The notes under the pieces are model-generated. The model did not search any database. It was given only the letters and a program-made list of their open reading frames with translations, and was not told where the DNA came from. A DNA stretch of 5,547 nt from Pedosphaera sp. (GTDB lineage Bacteria; Verrucomicrobiota; Verrucomicrobiae; Limisphaerales; Pedosphaeraceae). Below, in pieces: positions 1-5,547 of the stretch. Each line of letters begins with the position of its first letter. Position 1 is the stretch's first letter. The DNA lies in the NCBI GenBank assembly GCA_028293265.1, contig JAQGPB010000135.1, forward strand, positions 1-5,547, written 5' to 3'. The translations under genes were made by a program, and so were the position numbers.

Positions 1-335
1 AGCCGGGCCATCCGGTCGCGGTAACTCGTGAACGCATCCTTGGGCCGGGGTGCGGTGTATGACCCCAAAAATGCGGCCAGCAAAACCAAAATCGCAAGCC
101 CGGCCACAACCAGCGCCGGCGTGATGATACGCTCGCGGCCGGGGTGGGCGGCTGGAACCGCGCCGCCTTCAGGCCGGCTCGGAGTGTTACCATGGATGGC
201 ACGATGCTTTTCAAACCAGGCGGCAAGTTGCGGGTCGCGCCGGGCCAATTCGAGAGCTTCGCCGACTTTCGGGTCGGTCGCGGTCTCCCCGGGCCGGTAG
301 CGGGCCAGGATTTCTTTGGCTTGATCGCTATCCAT
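1..335 (-). CDS. Anti-sigma-factor-like single-pass membrane protein, N-terminal part
   Basis: The gene begins with ATG at 333-335 and runs off the left edge, so only 111 residues are visible. Residues 1-48 form a charged, helical cytoplasmic segment containing RYRPGE (12-17), DPKVGEALELARRDP (21-35) and WFEKH (40-44). A Pro/Gly-rich linker follows (49-69), then one transmembrane helix at about 71-92 (ITPALVVAGLAILVLLAAFL). The chain continues as FTSYRDRMAR, the start of an outside domain. The N-terminal pattern resembles small membrane proteins of Verrucomicrobiota usually encoded just after an ECF sigma factor and assumed to be its anti-sigma partner; this is recalled family knowledge and the function is inferred. 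Unusually, none of the three minus-strand frames just upstream (about 336-430) resembles the end of a sigma factor. The only Shine-Dalgarno-like bases are an AGG about 8 bases before the ATG. The start was chosen because the family-like N-terminus begins there; an in-frame GTG further upstream would add an unrelated extension. Confidence 0.72.
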   Translation of the reverse strand, partial: MDSDQAKEILARYRPGETATDPKVGEALELARRDPQLAAWFEKHRAIHGNTPSRPEGGAVPAAHPGRERIITPALVVAGLAILVLLAAFLGSYTAPRPKDAFTSYRDRMAR

Positions 336-993
336 GCCAGACCTGCGAGGTTGGACGATGAAGGACGGCGGATGCCGAATGAGAAAGGCGAGGCACGTCA
401 CTGCGTGCGAGTGAATTTCCCGTTCGTTTTTCCTGATTGCCGTGCATCAGCCACGAGTTTGCCCCGGCCAGGGCGGAAAGGCGAGCCAAAACCAGTCAGG
501 AACATATTCTCCACCCAGCCATCTTAATTTTGCGGTGTTTAAACATCAAAAAACCATCGAGCCGGCAAAATGAAAAAATTTCCGTAACCTCGACCACGAA
601 CGAAAGGTCACTGGGCTTGTGAACGGCCATGCAAAAATCAAAATTAAGCCCGCCACGATCCGGGTGGGCGTCTGGACCACGGTGGAATTCGCGGTAGTGC
701 CTCAAGTCAGGGTCGGGCGCTTCAGAAATCGTGGCTGGCTTGTCCCGTTCGCAAGTCCCGGGCGGCTGCTGCCGCGCCCCTCCGTGCAACCAGACGCGAA
801 TCCAAAACTAAAGCGCCGGATCAGTCCATAGTCCGAAAAATCGGCAGTTGAAGGAAGGCGGACAGGGTGGGCGCCGACTATTGGCGTGTTTTGAATTTTA
901 AGGAAAGAAGTTGAGGCGTGGCCGGCATTGAACCCGCAATTTTTCAAGAATAAATACTGAAGCTGATCGGGGCGCCGCAGAGCCGGCAAATGT
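336..993. other. Gene-free intergenic stretch
   Basis: These 658 bases separate the Kelch gene stop from the start of the anti-sigma-like gene. Open frames of 70 to 97 codons exist on both strands (496-789 minus, 702-989 minus, 619-831 plus). They overlap one another, show no recognisable domain, and have irregular composition (runs of Pro, Arg and Gly) as expected from chance frames. The part at about 530-600 is A/T-rich compared with its surroundings and could hold regulatory sequence, but I saw no convincing -35/-10 pair. No tRNA, transposase remnant or clear terminator hairpin with a U-tract was seen after the Kelch stop. A decayed gene or small RNA cannot be excluded by eye. Confidence 0.6.
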
Positions 994-3045
994 TCAAGGC
1001 GCCACGATCCGGTAGAAACGACTCGGATACTGGGCCGAGTTAGTATCGGTAAAGGTGAATGGGTTCGCGGCCGGCAATAGCGAGCCGATCTGCGTCCAAG
1101 AGTTCGGATCCGCCGGGTTCGTGGTCGCCTGAATCAAAACAGTTTGCAAGACCGGGCCGCCCACGGACGCGGTGAGTTGAAAGCCTCCGCCGGCGGACGG
1201 CGCAGCGCCGCTCAGGAGCGGGGAAACTGGCACGGGATTGACTGCCGTGGGGCCGACATCAAAAAAGGAGGCGTATCCCTCCGCATCATACGCGCGCACG
1301 CCCCATTCATGCATGGAACCGGAAACCAGGCCGGTGATCGTTGCGGTCGTGTTTGTGAAGTTCGCACCATAAGAAGTGTAAGTAATGCCGTTATTGATCC
1401 ATCCCCAAATCTCGTACCTGGCGATTGGCACGGGGCCGGGCGAAGGGTCCCACGCCAGGCTGACGCTGGTGGAGGTGAGTCCTGTCACCCGGAGATTGGT
1501 CGGAGGCTGCGGGCTCAGCGTGGTGGCCGTGATACCCGCATACCCGGACGTCCCGCTTGCCGCTGCCGCAACAACGTAATAGGTCTGAGTCAGGCCCGGC
1601 GTCAGTCCGAATATTGTTATCATGGGCAAAGTTGTGGAACTTCCAATCTGCGTGTACCAGACGGTTCCACCGCTGCCCTTCGGGTCGTGGATGAAGTGCC
1701 GCAGGTAAACGCTGTAGGTTGTGGGGCCCGCCAATGGGCTTTCAGGGTCCCACGAGAGCGTCACCGAATTTTCGGCCACACTCACCACCGTCAAGTTGGT
1801 GAGAATGGCCGGCGGCGGGTTGGGGACGACGAGGGCAAAATTCCAATCCACGTAACCGGCATAATTCGTTGCGCGAATAGTCACCGAATTGGTGCCAATC
1901 TGACTGGCCTGCGGCGTCCAAGCAATGGCACCGCTGTAAGTGTCCACCTGCATTCCATCCGGGCCGTTCAACACCAGATAAGTCGGCTGTGGATTGCCAG
2001 TCGCGCTGATGGAAGAAGCGTAAGCCGCCTGATAAATGGCCGATAAGCTCGGATACTGCGTGAACACCGGCGCGCTGTCCGACACGTTCAACTGCTGACT
2101 CCGCCAGACATCGCCAACGTCGTTGCCATTGGTGTCCATGCCGCCCATCACGATCAGCCGGCCCAGGCTGTCCACGCCCATGGCGGAGGCGCTCAAACCT
2201 TCGGGCAGAGGAGTCGAGATCACCCATGAATTGGCGGTGGGATCGTAAACCTGAACCACATTGGTCGTGACCCCGCCGGAAGTCCCGCCGACGACATAGA
2301 TTTTCCCGTCCGGCCCCAACGTCGAAGCACTTCCAGCGACGGCGACCGGCATAGGCGCCATCGCAATCCAGCTATTTCCGCTCACCGAGTAACGCAGCAC
2401 GACGGGGGTCTCTGTCCCAGACGTTGTGTTGGTGAGTCCGCCGAAAATGTAAATGTAGTTCGTGCGATTGAAAACAGCAGGGAAATTGCAAAGGGTCCCG
2501 GGAAGACTCGCGATGGCCGCCCAACTGTCCGAGTCGGGATCATAACGTTCCGCAGATGAAAGCGGCTGGCCGCTGTCATCCAAGCCGCCCAGGGCATAAG
2601 CGTAGCCATTGCGGTCAGAAGCATAGCCGAGATAAGAACGCGCAACGCTCATCGGGTGCAAGATTTGCGGAGTGTCGCCGGAAGGACTGTAACCGATCAC
2701 GCTGCTCGTGGAGTTGGTCCCGTCGCTGCCGCCATAAACGATGATCATTCCGCCGTTCGCCACGGCGCCCGGCGCGATGTTGACGCTGAACAGCTCAGGC
2801 AAGTAGCTCCAATAAACATTCGTTGCGGCGAGACTTTGGGGATAACTGTAAGGATAATAATAAGAATCCCCGCCAATCAGCAAATTGATTCCACCAGAGA
2901 TCACGGTTGTCGCCGCACCGCTGATGGGCGTGTCCAACGAAGGTCCGGGAAACCACGTCAGCGGGGCGGCCCACAAGCTCGCGCCGAACATAAACGGGAT
3001 CAAACCAATCAGACTGCGGATGTAAAAAGCCAAATTTGTTTTCAT
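994..3045 (-). CDS. Exported Kelch-repeat and fibronectin type III protein
   Basis: This 683-residue protein is probably secreted or displayed on the cell surface; its ligand is unknown. Residues 1-26 are a signal peptide (basic start, hydrophobic core LIGLIPFMFGASLWA, likely cleavage before APL). Residues of about 30-325 form six Kelch blades. Their Gly-Gly doublets are at 58-59, 105-106, 153-154, 202-203, 253-254 and 301-302, and several blades have downstream aromatics such as ERYDPDSDSW and QVYDPTANSW. Six blades would close one beta-propeller. Residues of about 325-408 resemble an Ig/cadherin-like putative sugar-binding module (GAIAWTPQASQIGTNSVTIRATN). Two FN3 domains follow at about 411-510 (VTLSWDP) and 514-603 (VSLAWDPSP). 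The last 70 residues form a beta-rich domain ending TFTDTNSAQYPSRFYRIVAP, a C-terminus often seen in large secreted Verrucomicrobiota proteins. No PEP-CTERM or LPXTG-type sorting signal is visible. There is no clear Shine-Dalgarno before the ATG, but the signal peptide fixes the start. The gene appears monocistronic, with its own candidate promoter at 3122-3150. Confidence 0.9.
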   Translation of the reverse strand: MKTNLAFYIRSLIGLIPFMFGASLWAAPLTWFPGPSLDTPISGAATTVISGGINLLIGGDSYYYPYSYPQSLAATNVYWSYLPELFSVNIAPGAVANGGMIIVYGGSDGTNSTSSVIGYSPSGDTPQILHPMSVARSYLGYASDRNGYAYALGGLDDSGQPLSSAERYDPDSDSWAAIASLPGTLCNFPAVFNRTNYIYIFGGLTNTTSGTETPVVLRYSVSGNSWIAMAPMPVAVAGSASTLGPDGKIYVVGGTSGGVTTNVVQVYDPTANSWVISTPLPEGLSASAMGVDSLGRLIVMGGMDTNGNDVGDVWRSQQLNVSDSAPVFTQYPSLSAIYQAAYASSISATGNPQPTYLVLNGPDGMQVDTYSGAIAWTPQASQIGTNSVTIRATNYAGYVDWNFALVVPNPPPAILTNLTVVSVAENSVTLSWDPESPLAGPTTYSVYLRHFIHDPKGSGGTVWYTQIGSSTTLPMITIFGLTPGLTQTYYVVAAAASGTSGYAGITATTLSPQPPTNLRVTGLTSTSVSLAWDPSPGPVPIARYEIWGWINNGITYTSYGANFTNTTATITGLVSGSMHEWGVRAYDAEGYASFFDVGPTAVNPVPVSPLLSGAAPSAGGGFQLTASVGGPVLQTVLIQATTNPADPNSWTQIGSLLPAANPFTFTDTNSAQYPSRFYRIVAP

Positions 3046-3121
3046 AGGTTCAAATTTTTAGCCTGATGGTTGCTGGGGAAAGGACGCCAACCTTTTTCAT
3101 TGGCTCGGCAAACCAAGTCAA

Positions 3122-3150
3122 TCTTTATCCCCGGTTTGCGGCATTGTCAA
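3122..3150 (-). promoter_or_regulatory. Candidate sigma-70-type promoter of the Kelch gene
   Basis: On the minus strand a perfect TTGACA (3145-3150) is followed after 17 bases by TAAAGA (3122-3127), a poor -10 match with 3 of 6 consensus bases. Transcription would start near 3115, giving an untranslated leader of about 70 bases. Just upstream of the -35 box lies a short inverted repeat, GGCCT/AGGCC (3160-3179), around an A/T-rich core that could act as an UP-like element or operator. The position between the VOC terminator and the Kelch start is right. The weak -10 and the divergent promoters of some Verrucomicrobiota keep confidence modest. Confidence 0.4.
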
Positions 3151-3199
3151 ATTATCAGCGGCCTAAAAAATCAAAGGCCCCGGCTCATTGGCCCGCTTC

Positions 3200-3240
3200 A
3201 AAAACAAAATGCGGGAGCTTGTCCGGCAAGCCCCCGCATT
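3200..3240 (-). terminator. Rho-independent terminator of the VOC gene
   Basis: In minus-strand RNA, 3227-3240 pairs with 3208-3221 to form a 14-bp stem (AAUGCGGGGGCUUG with CAAGCUCCCGCAUU) containing a single G-U wobble (3232 with 3216) and a 5-base loop. A U-rich tail, UUGUUUUU (3207 to 3200), follows. It begins 15 bases after the VOC stop codon. The single mismatch is a wobble only on the minus strand, and only that strand has the U-tract, so the direction is clear. Confidence 0.88.
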
Positions 3241-3255
3241 CTGAATTTGCCTGTG

Positions 3256-3696
3256 TTAAGCCGAAGCTTCAACAAAGACCATCCACTTCACCCCGAAGCG
3301 GTCGTTCAACATGCCGAATGCCGGTGAGAAAAACGTCTTGGTCAACGGCATTTCCACCTGCCCGCCCGCCGACAAAGCCGCGAACACACGCTCCGCCTCC
3401 GCCGGGTTGGGCGCCGTCAGCGAGAGCGCAAAGCCGTCGTATTTCCCCGAACAAGGCCCGTCGCTCAGCATGACGGTGGTGTCGCCGATGCGCAGGCGCG
3501 CATGCATGATGCGGTTTTCGCTGCCCGGCGGGCCGCATTGCTGGGCCTTGGCTTCCGGCGGCGCGTCCTGATAGCGCATCTGCATAAGCGGCTCGGCGTT
3601 GACGGTTTTGGAATAGAACCCGATGGCCTCCTCGCAACGGCCATCGAAGAAGAGATAGGGAGCGACCGCGTATTTTTTCGTCATAGTTTTGTCCAT
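3256..3696 (-). CDS. PhnB-like VOC (glyoxalase-fold) family protein
   Basis: A 146-residue cytoplasmic protein of the vicinal oxygen chelate superfamily, in the group often labelled PhnB-like or '3-demethylubiquinone-9 3-methyltransferase-like'. The N-terminal PYLFFDGRCEEAIGFYSK (13-30) is the hallmark first beta-alpha unit. It is followed by MHARLRIGDTTVMLSDG (64-80), the central strand pair, and by the second half-module ALSLTAPNPAEAERVFAALSAGGQVEMPLTKTFFSPAFGMLNDRFGVKWMV (90-140). Length matches the family. His65 in the MHARL strand sits where these proteins can carry a metal ligand, but many members have no proven enzyme activity, so the substrate is unknown; the methyltransferase name should not be read as function. 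Two starts are possible, ATG at 3696 (MDKTMTKK) or at 3684 (MTKK). Neither has a Shine-Dalgarno sequence and the family core begins after both. It is flanked by 190 bases upstream and a strong terminator downstream, which suggests a single-gene unit. Confidence 0.9.
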   Translation of the reverse strand: MDKTMTKKYAVAPYLFFDGRCEEAIGFYSKTVNAEPLMQMRYQDAPPEAKAQQCGPPGSENRIMHARLRIGDTTVMLSDGPCSGKYDGFALSLTAPNPAEAERVFAALSAGGQVEMPLTKTFFSPAFGMLNDRFGVKWMVFVEASA

Positions 3697-3780
3697 TTCA
3701 TTGTTTTGTTGTGTGCCTGTCCGATGCTACGACGAACCAGCCGCCCGGTTCAGGACAATTTTTGTTAAATCTTTGTTTCA

Positions 3781-3801
3781 AAGCCCGGTGGCGGAGGGCT
3801 T
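3781..3801 (-). terminator. Short hairpin, possible weak terminator after the cupin gene
   Basis: The minus strand reads AAGCCC, nine bases (TCCGCCACC), then GGGCTT followed by TGAAAC. The stem is 6 bp with three G-C pairs, and the U-run is short. It lies downstream of the larger inverted repeat at 3804-3891 and upstream of the VOC gene, so it could help end transcription from the cupin block. The short stem and poor tail make this a weak call. Confidence 0.3.
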
Positions 3802-3803
3802 AT

Positions 3804-3891
3804 CTCGACACTGTTCTTGGAACCGCAGCGAGCCGGCTCCCTCTCCTCCATGGAATGGAGGAGAGGGGGAAGAATCAGGGACAGTGTCAAG
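3804..3891. repeat. Nested inverted repeat overlapping the cupin stop codon
   Basis: The core is a perfect 13-bp palindrome, CCCTCTCCTCCAT (3839-3851) against ATGGAGGAGAGGG (3855-3867), with a 3-base loop; U-G and C-G pairs extend it to 3837-3869. A separate outer arm, GACACTGTTCTTGG (3807-3820), pairs with TCAGGGACAGTGTC (3875-3888) with eight perfect outermost pairs. An asymmetric internal loop (16 and 5 bases) lies between the two stems. Outer-arm bases 3887-3889 are also the cupin TGA stop. There is no U-tract on either side of the core, so it is not a standard intrinsic terminator. It could be a REP/MITE-like interspersed repeat, a structured RNA, or a stem that slows 3' decay of the mRNA. 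The structure is directly visible; its role is inferred. Confidence 0.75.
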
Positions 3892-4342
3892 TTGCACCCG
3901 GCGGCGGCGGGAACTCCAGCCCGTATTTCTTTCCGATTTCAATCACGCGCGGAATGTCCTGCTGCTGCTGCGGACTCAGCGCGCCAATTTCCTCAAAAAA
4001 GCCTTCAAAACCCGAGGGCGTGATGACGCACATGAGCCGACCAGGTGCCTGGCCGAGGTAACGGTATGTATGCGGTATTCCGCGCGGCGCGAAAATCGTC
4101 GCGCCCTTTTGCGCGATGAATGTTTTTTCGCCGACGGTCCATTCATATTCGCCTTCGAGGATCTGAAAGGTCTCGTCCTCGCGATGGTGGATGTGCGGCG
4201 GCGGGCCGCCGCCGGGCACGTCGTGCGATTCGACTGCGCTCACCACGCCGCCTGTATCGCGGCCGTGGATGCGAATGACCATCGGAATGCCGAGGATGTT
4301 CACCTTGTGGCCGCCATCGTGGGGAACTTGGATCGGGTTCAT
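3887..4342 (-). CDS. Single-domain cupin protein
   Basis: A 151-residue protein with a cupin_2 fold and no signal peptide, so probably cytoplasmic. Cupin motif 1 is present as GGGPPPHIHHREDETFQILEG (44-64), with metal-ligand candidates His50, His52 and Glu57. Motif 2 is GATIFAPRGIPH (80-91), supplying His91. The Asn that often follows in motif 2 is Tyr95 here, within normal variation. The set of three His and one Glu suggests a bound divalent metal. The N-terminal NILGIPMVIRIHGRDTGGVVSAVES resembles cupins often annotated 'quercetin 2,3-dioxygenase-like', but no substrate can be assigned. The C-terminus is unusual in composition, with QQQQ (125-128) and PPPP (145-148). The ATG at 4342 begins the recognisable domain, and no other usual start codon was seen further upstream in frame before the lactonase gene. 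The lactonase stop lies 77 bases upstream, so co-transcription is plausible. The stop codon lies inside the nested inverted repeat. Confidence 0.9.
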   Translation of the reverse strand: MNPIQVPHDGGHKVNILGIPMVIRIHGRDTGGVVSAVESHDVPGGGPPPHIHHREDETFQILEGEYEWTVGEKTFIAQKGATIFAPRGIPHTYRYLGQAPGRLMCVITPSGFEGFFEEIGALSPQQQQDIPRVIEIGKKYGLEFPPPPGAT

Positions 4343-4419
4343 TTCTGGAAACGGGATGGCGTTGTGGTTGGAAATTTCATTTGGAGGCCGCTGCTGCGCC
4401 GGACGGGCCAGCCTCCGGC

Positions 4420-5316
4420 TTAGTAAGCACCCTTCACCCGCATTTTAACCCCGTACACTTTCTTGCTTGCAGTGATGAAAAGGAGGCGGCGGTCTTTGCC
4501 GCAAAAGGTGATATTGCCAGTCCAAGGTTCCGGGATCGGGATGTTCATCAGCTTGATTCCGGTTTTGTCGAACACGGTCACGCCGTGGCCCGTGAGATAA
4601 ACATTCCCTTCGGCATCCATCGTCATGCCATCCGAACCCATTTCGCAAAAAAGCGTTTTGTTTTCCAGGCTGCCGTCGGGTTTGACTGAGTACGAATACG
4701 TTTTGTGCGCGCCGAGGTCCGCGACGTAAATGATCTTCCCGTCTGGCGTGCCGGTGATTCCGTTCGGCTCCTTCAGGTCCGTAAGCACGGGTGTCGCCTG
4801 CTTCGTCTTCATGTTGAAAAAATAAACGTATTCCCCCGGCTGCTGCATCGCCTTGTCGCGCTTCCAGTAATCGCGCGGGTAAAGGGGATCGGTGAAATAA
4901 AGATTGCCGTCTGGACGAATCCACAGATCGTTCGGGCCGTTCAGAAACTTGCCGCCGAAATCACTTGTCAGCACCGTGATTTTTTTGTCTGGGGAAATGG
5001 ACCAGAGTTCGTTCTTCTCATCGGCGCAGGCGATAAGATTTCCCCTTTTGTCAAAGCGGGTCCCGTTGCTGCGGCCCGCGGGTTTAAGCCAGTCGGAAAA
5101 CGAACCATCCGCGGCGTTGTATTTTACGATGCGGTCGTTCGGCTGATCGGTGAAGAACACGTTGCCGTCGCGATCAACGGCGGGACCTTCCGTGAAGGTG
5201 TAGCCTTCGCTGAGAACTTCGACTTTCGCTCCGTCGGCAATGAGATCAGCCCCGCCGGCATGCGCAACGAAGCCCAGGGCAAAAAAGGCCGAAAATAAAA
5301 GAGGCAAGGATTTCAT
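4420..5316 (-). CDS. Exported SMP-30/gluconolactonase-family lactonase
   Basis: A 298-residue protein of the SMP-30/gluconolactonase/LRE-like six-bladed propeller family. Members hydrolyse sugar lactones or related lactones using one divalent metal. I start it at ATG 5316, which gives a signal peptide (MKSLPLLFSAFFALGFVAHA, 1-20); an ATG 24 bases further out would place non-typical residues before it. Visible family features include TFTEGPAVDRDGNVFFTD (40-57) with Glu43 as the first metal ligand. LNGPNDLWIRPDGNLYFTD (125-143) supplies the substrate- or metal-site Asn. EPNGIT (183-188) carries Asn185, and GSDGMTMDAEGNVYLTG (227-243) carries Asp229. The E-N-D metal triad of the family therefore looks intact. 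Length is normal for exported bacterial members. It acts in the periplasm or outside the cell. The upstream neighbour is an aldose 1-epimerase, 97 bases away on the same strand, which supports a role in aldose or aldonolactone handling. The exact substrate is not predictable. Confidence 0.92.
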   Translation of the reverse strand: MKSLPLLFSAFFALGFVAHAGGADLIADGAKVEVLSEGYTFTEGPAVDRDGNVFFTDQPNDRIVKYNAADGSFSDWLKPAGRSNGTRFDKRGNLIACADEKNELWSISPDKKITVLTSDFGGKFLNGPNDLWIRPDGNLYFTDPLYPRDYWKRDKAMQQPGEYVYFFNMKTKQATPVLTDLKEPNGITGTPDGKIIYVADLGAHKTYSYSVKPDGSLENKTLFCEMGSDGMTMDAEGNVYLTGHGVTVFDKTGIKLMNIPIPEPWTGNITFCGKDRRLLFITASKKVYGVKMRVKGAY

Positions 5317-5413
5317 AACGACAGGGTACCAACCGGGCATCGCCGCACAAGCTTTTCTTGGTCCTCTTGGTTATAGATATCGAATCAACCCCGCGTGGTC
5401 TCCGGCTTCCCGC

Positions 5414-5547
5414 CTATTTTGCCAAGAAGGTAAACACAGCAGTCTCTTTCAACGGCTCCCCCGGCCTGACCACGATTGATGGGAAGTTCTTGTGATGGAT
5501 TGCGTCGGGATAATGCTGCGTCTCCAGGCAAACCGCGGTATGGCCCA
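5414..5547 (-). CDS. galM: Aldose 1-epimerase (mutarotase), C-terminal fragment
   Basis: The gene enters from the right edge; 43 complete residues and a TAG stop are visible. They read GHTAVCLETQHYPD, then AIHHKNFPSIVVRPGE, and end FTFLAK. CLETQ.YPD...H..FPS...RPGE is the signature C-terminus of GalM-family mutarotases. The Glu in LETQ corresponds to the catalytic base (Glu309 in Escherichia coli GalM), and its distance from the C-terminus is similar in both. The family interconverts alpha and beta anomers of glucose, galactose and related aldoses. Whether this copy is exported cannot be told because the N-terminus is outside the window. It is followed on the same strand by the lactonase gene. 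Confidence 0.93.
   Translation of the reverse strand, partial: GHTAVCLETQHYPDAIHHKNFPSIVVRPGEPLKETAVFTFLAK

Noticed and set aside
496..831. Overlapping open frames of 70 to 97 codons in the intergenic gap
   Set aside because: They overlap each other on opposite strands, show no domains or ribosome binding sites, and look like chance frames.
971..1006. GGCGCC...GGCGCC inverted repeat around the Kelch stop codon as a terminator
   Set aside because: It overlaps the coding end, the inner stem is weak and no U-tract follows, so it does not meet the usual criteria.
651..1012. 13-base direct repeat CGCCACGATCCGG at 651-663 and 1000-1012, and GAGCCGGCAAA at 559-569 with the near-identical AGAGCCGGCAAA at 979-990
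   Set aside because: Repeats of this length are expected by chance at a rate not far below one per window of this size. The flanks do not match, and there is no target-duplication or terminal-repeat structure.
1144..2046. 300-codon open frame on the plus strand
   Set aside because: It lies wholly antisense to the Kelch/FN3 gene, which has a signal peptide and clear domains. The translation is rich in Arg, Gly and His and has no recognisable fold, as expected for a shadow frame.
3689..4423. 244-codon open frame on the plus strand
   Set aside because: It covers the cupin gene in antisense and reads through the inverted repeat. The cupin motifs on the minus strand are unmistakable, while this frame shows no domain.
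4705..5298. 197-codon open frame on the plus strand
   Set aside because: It is antisense to the SMP-30 lactonase, whose motifs and signal peptide are intact. The translation resembles no known protein.
5341..5413. Possible promoter between galM and the lactonase (TTGATT and TATAAC on the minus strand)
   Set aside because: The two elements are only about 7 bases apart, and no suitable -35 lies 16 to 18 bases before TATAAC.

Overview
All six recognisable protein genes lie on the minus strand, so the window reads right to left. The likely source is a Verrucomicrobiota bacterium, probably near the Pedosphaera/Limisphaera group. Three things point there: a large exported Kelch plus fibronectin-III protein whose C-terminal domain (TFTDTN...YPSRFYRIVAP) is typical of that phylum; an N-terminal anti-sigma-like fragment with the RYRPGE...WFEKH pattern common in those genomes; and start sites without a clear Shine-Dalgarno sequence. 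This placement rests on recalled family patterns, not on a database search.

Right part (3887-5547), in transcription order: the C-terminal end of an aldose 1-epimerase (galM) that enters from beyond the window, an exported SMP-30/gluconolactonase-like sugar lactonase, and a small cupin. The gaps are 97 and 77 bases, so co-transcription is plausible. Mutarotase and lactonase together suggest handling of oxidised or free aldoses. No sugar dehydrogenase is present in the window, and the cupin substrate is unknown. The block ends in a nested inverted repeat (3804-3891) that overlaps the cupin stop codon, followed by a second short hairpin.

Middle (3046-3696): a PhnB-like VOC (glyoxalase-fold) gene with a strong intrinsic terminator just past its stop. 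Next comes a candidate sigma-70 type promoter for the Kelch gene. The VOC and Kelch genes therefore look like separate transcription units.

Left part (1-3045): the 683-residue Kelch/FN3 exported protein, then about 660 bases with no recognisable gene, then the N-terminal part of a single-pass membrane protein resembling a verrucomicrobial anti-sigma factor. No ECF sigma factor lies directly upstream of it, where its partner would usually be.

I found no CRISPR array, tRNA, rRNA, transposase or defence system. The most unusual structure is the nested palindrome at 3804-3891. The rest looks like ordinary chromosomal gene content with one large secreted protein of unknown role.
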